This document shows positions 1 through 7,178 of a stretch of 19,646 nucleotides of DNA, in pieces. The DNA lies in assembly GCA_031554215.1 (NCBI GenBank), contig JAVBKF010000199.1, positions 1-19,646 on the forward strand, written 5' to 3'. The notes beneath the pieces are model-generated. The model saw nothing but the letters and a program-made list of their open reading frames with translations. It searched no databases and had not been told where the DNA came from. This DNA is from JAVBKE01 sp031554215. GTDB taxonomy: Bacteria > Bacillota > Bacilli > JARBTR01. Within the stretch, counting starts at the first letter, position 1, and the number at the start of each line of letters is the position of its first letter. Both the position numbers and the translations under genes were made by a program.

Positions 1-794
1 TAGCACATTTCGACTTGGGAACTTCGCTTAGAACAAGAGCAGAAATCAATGATGAGATATTCCCGTACCTTGCAGCCACCTTTGAACTAACGCTTGTAGC
101 CATGTTAATTGCCATTGTTGTGGGTGTTAATGCAGGGATCATTAGTGCTTGGTTCAACAAATCATGGTTTGATTACACAGCAATGATTCTAGCACTTATT
201 GGTGTCTCCATGCCGATTTTCTGGCTGGGCCTGATGGAGCAATGGGCATTTTCTGTCCACTTAGGCTGGCTTCCGACCACTGGCCGGGAAGATGTCCGGA
301 ATCCTGTGGAAGCAATAACGAATCTTTACGCACTCGATACATTACTGCGTGGAAACATTTCTCAATTTGTTGATGTATTGAAACATTTGATACTGCCAAG
401 CATTGCACTCGCGACAATTCCAATGGCCATTCTAGCAAGGATGACAAGGTCAACGGTGCTCGAAGTAATGAATTCAGATTATATTCGGACGGCAAGAGCG
501 AAGGGTGTCAGCATGTTTTGGGTCGTGTACAAACATGCCCTCAAGAACGCCTTTATACCAGTACTCACTGTAATTGGTCTGCAAACTGGGTTGTTACTTG
601 GCGGTGCGATTTTGACGGAGACGATATTTGGTTGGCCTGGTGTTGGTCGTTATATTTATGATGCCATTGGTTCTCGCGACTACCCAGTGATTCAAAGTGG
701 TATTCTGATCATTGCTTTTTTCTTTGTCATGATTAATCTCATTGTCGATTTATTATATGGTTTGATTGACCCTCGTATTAAATTCAACAAATAG
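1..794 (+). CDS. appB: Oligopeptide ABC transporter permease, AppB/DppB type (5' end cut off by window)
   Basis: This is an inner membrane subunit of a peptide (or nickel) uptake ABC transporter; it forms the translocation pore with the partner permease encoded next. The reading frame is open from the first bases, so the gene starts upstream. About 264 codons are visible, and roughly the first 50-70 residues of the family's usual 310-320 are missing. The BPD_transp_1 domain is seen as several hydrophobic helices. The EAA loop that docks onto the ATPase is at about 475-560 (RTARAKGVSMFWVVYKHALK). The C-terminus ends in DPRIKFNK, typical of the family. The stop codon is 12 bases before the ATG of the next permease, so the two are co-transcribed. 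No ATPase or binding-protein gene follows, which fits the B. subtilis app order (D-F-A-B-C) better than opp (A-B-C-D-F). DppB or OppB are equally acceptable names; the substrate cannot be told. Confidence 0.88.
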   Translation, partial: AHFDLGTSLRTRAEINDEIFPYLAATFELTLVAMLIAIVVGVNAGIISAWFNKSWFDYTAMILALIGVSMPIFWLGLMEQWAFSVHLGWLPTTGREDVRNPVEAITNLYALDTLLRGNISQFVDVLKHLILPSIALATIPMAILARMTRSTVLEVMNSDYIRTARAKGVSMFWVVYKHALKNAFIPVLTVIGLQTGLLLGGAILTETIFGWPGVGRYIYDAIGSRDYPVIQSGILIIAFFFVMINLIVDLLYGLIDPRIKFNK

Positions 795-806
795 GTGGTG
801 AAGCAA

Positions 807-1697
807 ATGATGAAGCAAGCGTTGAGCCTAAATGAAGAAATCACCGTGGAAAAAATAAAAACGCCACTAGGGGAGGCATGGGAGACATTCCGTGCAAATA
901 AAATTGCTGTTGTTGGATTATGCGTCGTTGTTGGCTTTATCCTGATTGCCATTTTTGCGCCGTTGATTGCACCGGATCAAATCAATAATCAGGATTTGAC
1001 GAGAAAACTAGAACCAAGTTCCGCTGAGCACATTTTCGGTACGGATGATTTTGGTCGTGATATTTTCTCCCGGGTTATTTATGGGGCGCGTCTTTCTTTA
1101 AGTGTTGGCTTTCTGGCTGTTGCTGGTTCGGCGATAATTGGAACACTAGTTGGTGTGATTGCCGGGTATTATGGCAGATGGGTCGATTCACTGATTAGTC
1201 GGGTATTTGATATCATGCTGGCGTTTCCGAGTATTTTGCTAGCGATTGCTGTCGTCGCCATTCTTGGACCGTCATTACAGAATGCTTTGATTGCCATTGC
1301 AATTATTAATATACCAAATTTCGGTCGGCTGATCAGGTCACGGGTCCTATCAGTGAAGGAAGAAGAGTATATTCTGGCAGCGAAGGCACTCGGGATGAAG
1401 GATAGTCGGATTTTGTTTCAGCATATTCTACCTAACAGTATTACACCAGTTATTGTTCAAGCAACTTTGTCGATTGCAACAGCAATTATTGAAGCAGCAG
1501 CGCTTGGCTTTCTTGGCATGGGTGCGCAATCTCCAACACCTGAGTGGGGAAAAATGCTAGCCGATTCAAAGCAATACTTAACGGATGCTCCGTGGACGCT
1601 GTTCTTTCCGGGAATAGCCATTATGCTCGTTGTTCTTGGATTTAATTTAATGGGTGATGGTCTTCGTGATGCACTTGATCCAAAAATGAAGAAATAA
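807..1697 (+). CDS. appC: Oligopeptide ABC transporter permease, AppC/DppC type
   Basis: This is the second membrane subunit of the peptide ABC transporter, partner of the preceding permease. It has an N-terminal OppC_N segment with one membrane helix (about residues 30-55: VVGLCVVVGFILIAIFAPLI), the FGTDDFGRDIFSR motif characteristic of the C-type permeases, then the BPD_transp_1 domain. The EAA loop (AAKALGMKDSRILFQHILPN) and the conserved AALGFLGMGAQSPTPEWGKML segment are present. The protein ends in GDGLRDALDPKMKK, closely matching AppC-like proteins as I remember them. Two GTG codons at 795 and 798 are in frame, but the AGGTGGTGA there reads better as the ribosome binding site for the ATG at 807, giving 296 residues. 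A rho-independent terminator follows 48 bases after the stop, so this is the last gene of its operon. Confidence 0.92.
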   Translation: MMKQALSLNEEITVEKIKTPLGEAWETFRANKIAVVGLCVVVGFILIAIFAPLIAPDQINNQDLTRKLEPSSAEHIFGTDDFGRDIFSRVIYGARLSLSVGFLAVAGSAIIGTLVGVIAGYYGRWVDSLISRVFDIMLAFPSILLAIAVVAILGPSLQNALIAIAIINIPNFGRLIRSRVLSVKEEEYILAAKALGMKDSRILFQHILPNSITPVIVQATLSIATAIIEAAALGFLGMGAQSPTPEWGKMLADSKQYLTDAPWTLFFPGIAIMLVVLGFNLMGDGLRDALDPKMKK

Positions 1698-1744
1698 AAG
1701 CAGGCGTAAAGAGCAGTGTTAGTAGGTCCTGTAAGTGGACAGGG

Positions 1745-1766
1745 AAAAGAGCGGATGCTCTTTTTT
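1745..1766 (+). terminator. Rho-independent terminator of the appBC operon
   Basis: An AAAAGAGC/GCTCTTTT hairpin with a four-base loop (GGAT) runs into a T stretch. It closes the permease operon. Confidence 0.85.
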
Positions 1767-1806
1767 GCTGTGGAGCGATTGAGCGATGTGTTTTGAGAGA
1801 GATATG

Positions 1807-1841
1807 AACCTGACCTAGCTGAAAAAACCGTAAGTCAGGTT
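1807..1841. repeat. Inverted repeat downstream of lexA
   Basis: The arms AACCTGAC (1807-1814) and GTCAGGTT (1834-1841) are perfect complements separated by 19 bases. The repeat lies 24 bases beyond the lexA stop codon and could be the lexA 3' structure. Neither side has a proper T run, so a terminator call is weak. Confidence 0.4.
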
Positions 1842-1864
1842 GGATCGTTAGATCACGAACATAA

Positions 1865-2512
1865 TCAATGAATCACATCGCGATAAAGTCCAATGACCTT
1901 ACCGAGTATGGTAACGGATGGAACTAAAATAGGCATCATTGTTGAATTTTCAGGTTGTAATCGGAAATGATCATCTTCTTTGAAGAAACGCTTGCATGTT
2001 GCTTCGTTTTCTTCCGTCATGGCAATGACTATGTCACCATTGCTCGCAGACTGTTGCTGCTTCACAATGACTTTATCACCATTGTGAATGCCAGCTTCGA
2101 CCATACTGTCTCCGCTAATTTCAAGAATAAATACGGTTGCCGTGTTCGGTACCATGTTTTCTGGTAGTGGAAAGTATTCTTCAACATGTTCAATTGCTGT
2201 AATTGGTTCCCCGGCAGTTACTTTTCCGATAATCGGAACTTGCACGATGCCAATGCCCTGCGCTGAAAGTGGATGCATATTCAGTTCTTGTGGCTTTCTA
2301 TCAATAAGAATTTCAATTGCACGAGGCTTTGTAGGATCACGGCGGATAAGCCCTTTCGACTCAAGCCTACTAAGATGACCGTGGACAGTAGAACTAGAGG
2401 TAAGACCAATAGCCTCACCGATTTCTCGAACGGATGGTGGATAGCCCTTTGTGTGCACTTCAGAAACAATAAAATCTAGCACCTGTTGCTGTCGTTTTGA
2501 TAGTTTTTTCAT
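1865..2512 (-). CDS. lexA: LexA repressor (SOS regulator, S24 autoprotease)
   Basis: This is the transcriptional repressor of the SOS response; RecA filaments on damaged DNA stimulate its self-cleavage. The protein has 215 residues. Residues 1-65 form the LexA winged helix DNA-binding domain (KRQQQVLDFI, then GYPPSVREIGEAIGLTSSST). The C-terminal S24 peptidase domain has the Ala-Gly cleavage site at A100-G101 (KVTAGEP), the nucleophile S136 (SGDSM) and the general base K151 (VIVKQQ). The frame is open further upstream, but the ATG at 2512 has GGAGGG 8 bases away and gives the family N-terminus MKKLSKRQ. It is divergent from yneA as in Bacillus and Listeria. A promoter overlapped by a LexA box indicates autoregulation. 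Confidence 0.97.
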   Translation of the reverse strand: MKKLSKRQQQVLDFIVSEVHTKGYPPSVREIGEAIGLTSSSTVHGHLSRLESKGLIRRDPTKPRAIEILIDRKPQELNMHPLSAQGIGIVQVPIIGKVTAGEPITAIEHVEEYFPLPENMVPNTATVFILEISGDSMVEAGIHNGDKVIVKQQQSASNGDIVIAMTEENEATCKRFFKEDDHFRLQPENSTMMPILVPSVTILGKVIGLYRDVIH

Positions 2513-2548
2513 TTTTAAATGCCCTCCAAGGCTTTCTTCAATACTGGA

Positions 2549-2577
2549 AGTATAGCATTTTATCTTGAAAAAAGCAA
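2549..2577 (-). promoter_or_regulatory. lexA promoter
   Basis: Read on the minus strand, -35 TTGCTT (2577-2572) and extended -10 TGCTATACT (TATACT at 2554-2549) are separated by 17 bases. The LexA box at 2575-2588 overlaps the -35, as expected for autorepression. Confidence 0.75.
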
Positions 2578-2588
2578 ACGATTGTTCG
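2575..2588. promoter_or_regulatory. LexA box on lexA promoter
   Basis: CAAACGATTGTTCG differs from the Gram-positive LexA consensus half-sites (CGAAC, four bases, GTTCG) at one position. It overlaps the lexA -35 and is the strongest of four sites in this region. Confidence 0.8.
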
Positions 2589-2598
2589 AGAAAATAAC

Positions 2599-2628
2599 TT
2601 GACACAAAAACATTCGTTCGTGTATTAT
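2599..2628 (+). promoter_or_regulatory. yneA promoter
   Basis: A consensus -35 TTGACA (2599-2604) and -10 TATTAT (2623-2628) are 18 bases apart. A LexA box fills the spacer, so LexA binding would exclude RNA polymerase. Confidence 0.8.
2607..2620. promoter_or_regulatory. LexA box in yneA promoter spacer
   Basis: AAAACATTCGTTCG matches 8 of 10 half-site positions of CGAAC-N4-GTTCG. It lies between the -35 and -10 of yneA. Confidence 0.65.
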
Positions 2629-2637
2629 GGAATTATA

Positions 2638-2651
2638 AGAACAAGCATTCG
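2638..2651. promoter_or_regulatory. LexA box in yneA leader (upstream copy)
   Basis: AGAACAAGCATTCG matches 8 of 10 half-site positions. It lies just downstream of the expected yneA transcription start, in position to act as a roadblock. Confidence 0.6.
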
Positions 2652-2653
2652 TG

Positions 2654-2667
2654 AGAACGTTCATTCG
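2654..2667. promoter_or_regulatory. LexA box in yneA leader (downstream copy)
   Basis: AGAACGTTCATTCG matches 8 of 10 half-site positions, with the same two deviations as the neighbouring box 16 bases upstream. It abuts the yneA ribosome binding site. Confidence 0.6.
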
Positions 2668-2679
2668 GAGGTAAAGAAG

Positions 2680-2994
2680 ATGAAAAAGCTATTCAAAAAT
2701 AATTTGTATACGATTTTAGCATGTGCACTACTATTAACTTTTGTTGGCAGTCTGTTTTTCCAATCAACAGGTCTAGAGAAAAGCTACCAATCAGTTGTGA
2801 TCAAGAGCGGCGATACTGTTTGGGATCTTGCCTCTGACTATTGCTCAACACTTGAGGATCAGACGGCGTTTGTTAGCTGGGTTGAGGACAACAATCGTAT
2901 TGATGTAAATGACGTAGAGCCTGGGCAGGAAGTTGTCATTCCTGTAAAGAAAAGTGGATCAAACGAGCTGATGCTAGCGGGTTCAGAGTCGTGA
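2680..2994 (+). CDS. yneA: SOS cell division inhibitor YneA (LysM domain)
   Basis: This SOS-induced protein delays division after DNA damage. YneA proteins are membrane-anchored with an extracellular LysM domain. The product has 104 residues: a short basic N-terminus, one membrane helix (about residues 9-28), then a LysM domain (about 38-88: SVVIKSGDTVWDLASDY to PGQEVVIPV). The short tail ends in AGSES. The frame is open back to a TTG at 2599, but that TTG is the -35 box. The ATG at 2680 has GGAGG 8 bases upstream and is the real start. Its position opposite lexA and the LexA boxes in its promoter and leader support the call. It is followed by a terminator and so is transcribed alone. The resolvase gene yneB that follows in B. 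subtilis is absent. Confidence 0.93.
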   Translation: MKKLFKNNLYTILACALLLTFVGSLFFQSTGLEKSYQSVVIKSGDTVWDLASDYCSTLEDQTAFVSWVEDNNRIDVNDVEPGQEVVIPVKKSGSNELMLAGSES

Positions 2995-3459
2995 CCGTTT
3001 TCGTGGCGTTTAGTCCAAGTAATCGTGGGTTTGATGAATGACCGCAGAAACTACATATAGATCGTTAGCTGAACTGGTGAAATTAAGTGGTTCAGTTTTT
3101 TGATTTGTCATCTTAAGGGTTTATTCACTATGACATGCTTGAAAACTAGACTAGAAAATGACTAGAATAGAAGAGGTTAGAGGGGTGCTCGGGCGCAACG
3201 AGAAGGGGTTCACGGTCTTGTTGGAATGAACTGGTAGCCTACTTGAGTTTCAAATGGATATCCAGTACACTAGAAGCAGTTGTTTTTTCACAGCAAAAAG
3301 CATGCGTTAGTGGTATTAAAGTGCTTGTTGGTTCGGTAAAGTGGTTGCTTGATAATCACGCTAGAGGGTGGTGCAAAACCTACTTGTGATTGTCCTTGTT
3401 CATTTGTCATTTTTACTGATGTGGAAAAGCTAGGAATACACGCGATTGTAGGTGGAATA
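2995..3459. other. Non-coding stretch between yneA and the DUF896 gene
   Basis: These 465 bases hold the yneA terminator (3069-3101) and a weak promoter candidate: TTGAAA at 3139-3144 and TAGAAT at 3163-3168, 18 bases apart. After that I see no gene. A 14-codon frame from GTG 3185 with a fair ribosome binding site is the only small open frame noticed and has no recognisable product. Confidence 0.5.
3069..3101 (+). terminator. Rho-independent terminator of yneA
   Basis: A CTGAAC/GTTCAG stem, extendable by G-U pairs, is followed by six T residues. Confidence 0.75.
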
Positions 3460-3693
3460 GTGCTGTCTGAAGAGAAAATTAAGCGAATCAATGAACTGGC
3501 AAGGAAAGCGAAGACTGAATCCCTTTCTACAGCAGAGGCGGAGGAACAAGCGCAATTACGCGCAGCGTACTTAGAGGCATTTAGAAATTCTATGAGGAAT
3601 ACAATCACCTCTTTAAAGGTAATTGACCCTGATGGAAATGATGTAACACCTGAAAAAGTAAAGAAATACCGTGATGAAGACCAATTGCACTAA
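3460..3693 (+). CDS. ynzC: DUF896 family protein (YnzC-like)
   Basis: This is a small cytoplasmic protein of 77 residues, the usual size of the DUF896/YnzC family. Its function is not firmly known; B. subtilis YnzC is a small helical protein. Family hallmarks are the N-terminal helical hairpin KIKRINELARKAKTE, the central QLRAAYLEAFRNSMRNTI, and the C-terminal IDPDGNDVTPEKVKK. The frame is open upstream to 3349, but aligning the N-terminus to the family (M-L-S-x-x-K-I) places the start at GTG 3460, with AGGTGG four bases before it. In Bacillus and Listeria it lies between the yneA region and tkt, as here. LexA control is not indicated, because the gene lies beyond the yneA terminator. Confidence 0.92.
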   Translation: MLSEEKIKRINELARKAKTESLSTAEAEEQAQLRAAYLEAFRNSMRNTITSLKVIDPDGNDVTPEKVKKYRDEDQLH

Positions 3694-3783
3694 CCATTTG
3701 ATTTTGGGTTTATTTCGTGGTCAAAGCCACTTGAAACATTAAAGTATCTAGAGAATTTGTTCTACTAAAAAGGAGATGACGTT

Positions 3784-5781
3784 GTGTTTACAAAAGAGGA
3801 CTATCAAGCAATTAATGCAATTCGCTCGTTATCAGTTGATGCAATTGATAAGGCAAACTCAGGGCATCCAGGGATCACTATGGGCGCTGCACCAATGGCC
3901 TATGTATTATGGAGTAAAGTGATGAATCATCATCCAAATAATCCTGAATGGTTTAACCGTGACCGCTTCGTTTTGTCAGCTGGACATGGTTCAATGCTTC
4001 TTTATAGCCTCCTACACCTTTCGGGGTACGGATTATCTATTGATGAGTTGAAGAACTTCCGTCAATGGGGGAGTAAGACGCCCGGGCATCCTGAGTACAA
4101 ACATACTGTTGGGGTCGAAGCGACAACTGGTCCACTTGGTCAGGGAATTGCAACAGCGATTGGAATGGCGATGGCAGAAAAGCATTTGGCAGCAACGTTT
4201 AATACGGGCGATCAGAAAGTCGTTGATCATTATACGTACACGATATGCGGTGATGGTGATTTGATGGAAGGCGTGTCAGGTGAAGCTGCATCGCTGGCGG
4301 GTCACCTTCAACTTGGAAATATGATTGTCCTATATGATTCAAATGATATCTCACTAGATGGTGATTTACATATGTCTTTCAGTGAGAGTGTTCATGACCG
4401 CTACAAGGCTTATGGTTGGCAACATATTCTCGTGAAAGATGGCAATGATGTCGAGGCAATTTATGCCGCACTGCTTGAAGCGCAAGCTGAGAAAGTAAAG
4501 CCGACGATTATTGAGGTGAAAACTGTCATTGGTTACGGTTCACCAAACAAAGCTGGAAAGTCAGCAGCACATGGCTCACCACTTGGTAGCGCAGAGACGT
4601 TGCTTGCTAAGGCTGAATGGGGCTGGGAACATCACGAGCCGTTCCATGTGCCGACAGAGGTATACCAACATCTAGAAAAGAATATGGTAGCCAGAGGGGC
4701 GAAGGCAGAAGCAGATTGGAATGACCAATTGGGTGCTTATAAAAAGAGCAATCAAGTACTTGCGGCTAAACTGGAACAGGCAATTGCTGGTGTTCTTCCG
4801 CAAGATTGGGATCAATCATTGCCGGTGTATGAGCCTGGGAAAGCTGTTGCTACAAGAAATGCTAGTGGACAAGTACTGAACGGTCTTGCTGCAAAGGTGC
4901 CGAATTTATTTGGCGGTTCTGCTGATTTAGCAGGTTCTAATAAGACTTATATGAATGGTCTTGGCGATTTCTTGCCAGGTAACTATCAGGGCAGGAATAT
5001 TTGGTTTGGTGTCCGTGAATTCGCAATGGGTGCTTGCCTGAACGGAATGGCACTACATGGCGGCGTTCATGTTTTTGGTGGAACTTTCTTTGTATTCTCA
5101 GACTATGTAAGACCAGCAGTTCGTTTATCTGCACTGATGGGACTCCCTGTGACATATGTGTTCACACATGATAGTATTGCCGTTGGTGAAGATGGTCCGA
5201 CGCATGAGCCAATCGAACATTTGGCTTCATTCCGCGCAATGCCAAATGTATCAGTGATTCGTCCAGCAGATGCGAATGAAACGATTGCTGCATGGAAATT
5301 AGCATTGACTGCAACGGCAACACCGACATTACTTGTGTTATCACGTCAAGATTTACCGATGTTACCGCTGACAAGTGAAGAGGTAGAAGCCGGAGTCCAG
5401 TGCGGTGGATATATTGTTTCTAAAGCGCAAAAGGCGACTGCAGATGGGATCTTGATTGCAACCGGTTCAGAGGTTTCACTTGCGCTCGAGGCACAGAAGC
5501 AACTTGCAAAAGACAACATTGATGTATCGGTTGTTAGTATGCCGTCTTGGGATCGTTACGCGGTACAAGCGGCTGAATATAAGGAAAGTGTATTACCAAA
5601 GGCTGTCACGAAGCGGATTGCTATCGAAGTAGGTTCTTCTCTTGGTTGGCATCAATTTGTAGGAACTGATGGTGCTGTCATCGGGCTCGATCATTTTGGT
5701 GCATCAGCACCAGGTGAACGATTGATGGAAGAGTTTGGATTTACTACAGAGAATATTGTTAATCAGTTTAAAAAATTATAA
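3784..5781 (+). CDS. tkt: Transketolase
   Basis: This thiamine diphosphate enzyme of the non-oxidative pentose phosphate pathway transfers two-carbon ketol units, linking xylulose-5-P, ribose-5-P and erythrose-4-P to glycolytic sugars. At 665 residues it is full length. The N-terminal half has SGHPG (26-30), the SAGHGS loop (65-70) and the TPP/Mg motif GDGDLMEG (156-163) with SND at 186-188. The middle pyrimidine-binding domain has VREFAMG with the likely catalytic Glu, then GEDGPTHEPIEHLASFR, the transketolase signature. A C-terminal transketolase domain follows (about 545-665). The start is GTG 3784, with AGGAG eight bases upstream and the N-terminus FTKEDYQAINAIR. A terminator follows directly. 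I see no convincing own promoter in the 90 bases upstream, so it may be read through from the DUF896 gene. Confidence 0.98.
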   Translation: MFTKEDYQAINAIRSLSVDAIDKANSGHPGITMGAAPMAYVLWSKVMNHHPNNPEWFNRDRFVLSAGHGSMLLYSLLHLSGYGLSIDELKNFRQWGSKTPGHPEYKHTVGVEATTGPLGQGIATAIGMAMAEKHLAATFNTGDQKVVDHYTYTICGDGDLMEGVSGEAASLAGHLQLGNMIVLYDSNDISLDGDLHMSFSESVHDRYKAYGWQHILVKDGNDVEAIYAALLEAQAEKVKPTIIEVKTVIGYGSPNKAGKSAAHGSPLGSAETLLAKAEWGWEHHEPFHVPTEVYQHLEKNMVARGAKAEADWNDQLGAYKKSNQVLAAKLEQAIAGVLPQDWDQSLPVYEPGKAVATRNASGQVLNGLAAKVPNLFGGSADLAGSNKTYMNGLGDFLPGNYQGRNIWFGVREFAMGACLNGMALHGGVHVFGGTFFVFSDYVRPAVRLSALMGLPVTYVFTHDSIAVGEDGPTHEPIEHLASFRAMPNVSVIRPADANETIAAWKLALTATATPTLLVLSRQDLPMLPLTSEEVEAGVQCGGYIVSKAQKATADGILIATGSEVSLALEAQKQLAKDNIDVSVVSMPSWDRYAVQAAEYKESVLPKAVTKRIAIEVGSSLGWHQFVGTDGAVIGLDHFGASAPGERLMEEFGFTTENIVNQFKKL

Positions 5782-5792
5782 AGGGGCATCAG

Positions 5793-5830
5793 AAAAATTG
5801 TGTGGCATTCCTTGTCTGCACAATTTTTTT
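5793..5830 (+). terminator. Rho-independent terminator of tkt
   Basis: AAAAATTGTG (5793-5802) pairs with CACAATTTTT (5819-5828) and runs into the T tract. Confidence 0.8.
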
Positions 5831-5900
5831 GTCCTTTTTTGTTCGTGTGTCTCTGCTACGCAGGAAGCGGTTCTGTTTGAAGAAAACAGAGTGGTTTAAA

Positions 5901-5929
5901 TTGTTTATGGCAGGTAAGTTTGCTATAAT
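5901..5929 (+). promoter_or_regulatory. brxB promoter
   Basis: TTGTTT (5901-5906), a 17-base spacer and a perfect extended -10 TGCTATAAT (TATAAT at 5924-5929) lie just ahead of the ribosome binding site. The leader would be short, about 15 bases. Confidence 0.8.
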
Positions 5930-5951
5930 CCAATCGAAAGGGTGATTGAGA

Positions 5952-6383
5952 ATGAGTTTTGATTTATTTATGAATGATATTGTAAAGAATGCACGAGAAG
6001 ATATGGTGAATGCTGGATACGAACAATTGACAACGGTAGAAGCGGTAGAAACAGCATTTGCTAAAAAGGGAACAACTTTGGTCATGGTCAACTCTGTGTG
6101 TGGTTGTGCAGGTGGTACTGCTCGCCCAGCAGCGGCTTATTCGATTAATTATGATAAACGACCAAATTATTTAACAACAGTATTTGCTGGTCAGGACCGA
6201 GAAGCGGCTGACAAGGCTCGCACCTTTTTCACTGGGTATGCACCATCTTCACCGTCTTTTGCGCTTTTGAAAGATGGAAAGATCTGCAAGATGGTTGAGC
6301 GCAGTGAGATTGAGGGAAGCACTATGCAGGAAGTTGTTGAGAAACTACAATCAATGTTTGATGCCTATTGTGATGAAGTTTGA
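5952..6383 (+). CDS. brxB: Bacilliredoxin BrxB (YqiW-like)
   Basis: This cytoplasmic thiol-disulfide protein removes bacillithiol from S-bacillithiolated proteins in bacteria that use bacillithiol. It has 143 residues, the family size. The active motif CGC is at C50-G51-C52 within NSVCGCAGGTARPA. The surrounding features FDLFMNDIV, KKGTTLVMVNSV, TVFAGQD, PPSSPSFA-like APSSPSFALLKDGK and ERSEIEG match BrxB (YqiW) more closely than BrxA (YphP), as I remember them. ATG 5952 is the start because AAAGGGTG lies seven bases upstream. A TTG two codons earlier would be too close to it. The gene has its own promoter and is bounded by terminators. It implies the organism makes bacillithiol, which the window cannot confirm. 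Confidence 0.95.
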   Translation: MSFDLFMNDIVKNAREDMVNAGYEQLTTVEAVETAFAKKGTTLVMVNSVCGCAGGTARPAAAYSINYDKRPNYLTTVFAGQDREAADKARTFFTGYAPSSPSFALLKDGKICKMVERSEIEGSTMQEVVEKLQSMFDAYCDEV

Positions 6384-6435
6384 TGATTGGTTTCACTTGG
6401 TGGAATGACGAAGAACAGCGTGTAACCAAAAAGAG

Positions 6436-6465
6436 AAAGAGTGGTCAATTTGACTGCTTTTTTTT
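6436..6465 (+). terminator. Rho-independent terminator of brxB
   Basis: AAAGAGTGGTCA pairs with TGACTGCTTTTT (three G-U pairs, three-base loop) and is followed by a T tract. Confidence 0.8.
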
Positions 6466-6538
6466 GTGCACTCTTCATCGGCAATAACGATGGCGAAAGT
6501 CCACGTACTTTTATTCTACTAAGCGTTAGCAGAGGAGC

Positions 6539-6577
6539 AAAGGTGTCTATTGTGCGCTAGTATTGATCGCCTTTTTT
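6539..6577 (+). terminator. Possible second terminator between brxB and the zinc-ribbon gene
   Basis: AAAGGTG (6539-6545) can pair with CGCCTTT (6568-6574) across a 22-base loop, followed by more T residues. The loop is long, so the call is tentative. The rest of 6384-6675 shows no gene and no clear promoter. Confidence 0.4.
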
Positions 6578-6675
6578 ACCACTGTCCCTAAAGAATTTTA
6601 AGTGAGAAGGAATAGCATTTTTCTTGCTGACGAACATATCTTAATAGTATTCAATACCAAAAAGGGGTACTGTTC

Positions 6676-6978
6676 ATGTATTCAAAATGTCCAAGCTGTC
6701 AGAATAAACTGAAGTTTTCAATGAAGCAACGATTTTACCAAAATAATTTCAAAGTAGACTGTGGTGATTGTGGGGCATCATTGGTTGTGAAAAAATGGTC
6801 ATCCTATCTATATCTATTGTCGTTATTACTCCCAGTGTTATTGCTGAATCTATTCTTCCGCGAAGTGAGTGCAACTGTATCCATCATACTCGTGGTTTCT
6901 TGTGCATTACTAATTAGTTGGTTCATTTCACCGCTGATCATTCGCTATCGTATAAGAAAGCCGAATGAGATTGTGTAG
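6676..6978 (+). CDS. Small zinc-ribbon membrane protein (cxxc_20_cxxc type)
   Basis: This protein of 100 residues has a function unknown to me. It carries two CxxC pairs, C5-x-x-C8 and C29-x-x-C32, separated by exactly 20 residues, the spacing that names the cxxc_20_cxxc putative zinc finger family (TIGR04104). The cysteines presumably bind one zinc ion in a cytoplasmic ribbon. Two strongly hydrophobic segments follow (about residues 43-62 and 66-86), then a basic tail (RYRIRKPNE). The likely topology is therefore two membrane helices with the ribbon in the cytoplasm. The ATG at 6676 has AAGGGG eight bases upstream. It stands alone between brxB and the convergent rnhC, and a shared bidirectional terminator follows. 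It does not resemble an enzyme. Confidence 0.85.
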   Translation: MYSKCPSCQNKLKFSMKQRFYQNNFKVDCGDCGASLVVKKWSSYLYLLSLLLPVLLLNLFFREVSATVSIILVVSCALLISWFISPLIIRYRIRKPNEIV

Positions 6979-7059
6979 TAAAAAGTTCGTGATTTAAACA
7001 GTTCGCTAGCAATATCGGACTGGAACAAACACTTTTCACCGAATGGAAATGCAAAAATA

Positions 7060-7105
7060 CCGCACTTTGTTTGCTACGGAAAAGCAAACCTATGTGTGGC
7101 TTTTT
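7060..7105. terminator. Bidirectional terminator between zinc-ribbon gene and rnhC
   Basis: Outer stem CCGCAC (7060-7065) with GTGTGG (7094-7099) encloses inner stem GTTTGCT (7069-7075) with AGCAAAC (7083-7089). A T run follows on the plus strand (7101-7105) and another on the minus strand (complement of 7053-7057), so it can serve both convergent genes. Confidence 0.8.
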
Positions 7106-7178
7106 GTACGTTATGGCGGAATTTATCATGTTTCATAGCTCAAAATTAGTGTTGCTTCAGCCTCATTTCAAACCCCCG

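Noticed and set aside
2513..2605. Longer LexA starting upstream of 2512
   Set aside because: The added residues do not belong to the LexA family and would cover the promoter and LexA box.
2599..2679. Upstream start of yneA at the TTG at 2599
   Set aside because: That TTG is the -35 hexamer of the promoter, and the segment contains LexA boxes. ATG 2680 has a strong GGAGG site.
3288..3608. 106-codon minus-strand frame opposite the DUF896 gene
   Set aside because: Shadow of the DUF896 gene, with no ribosome binding site and no recognisable product.
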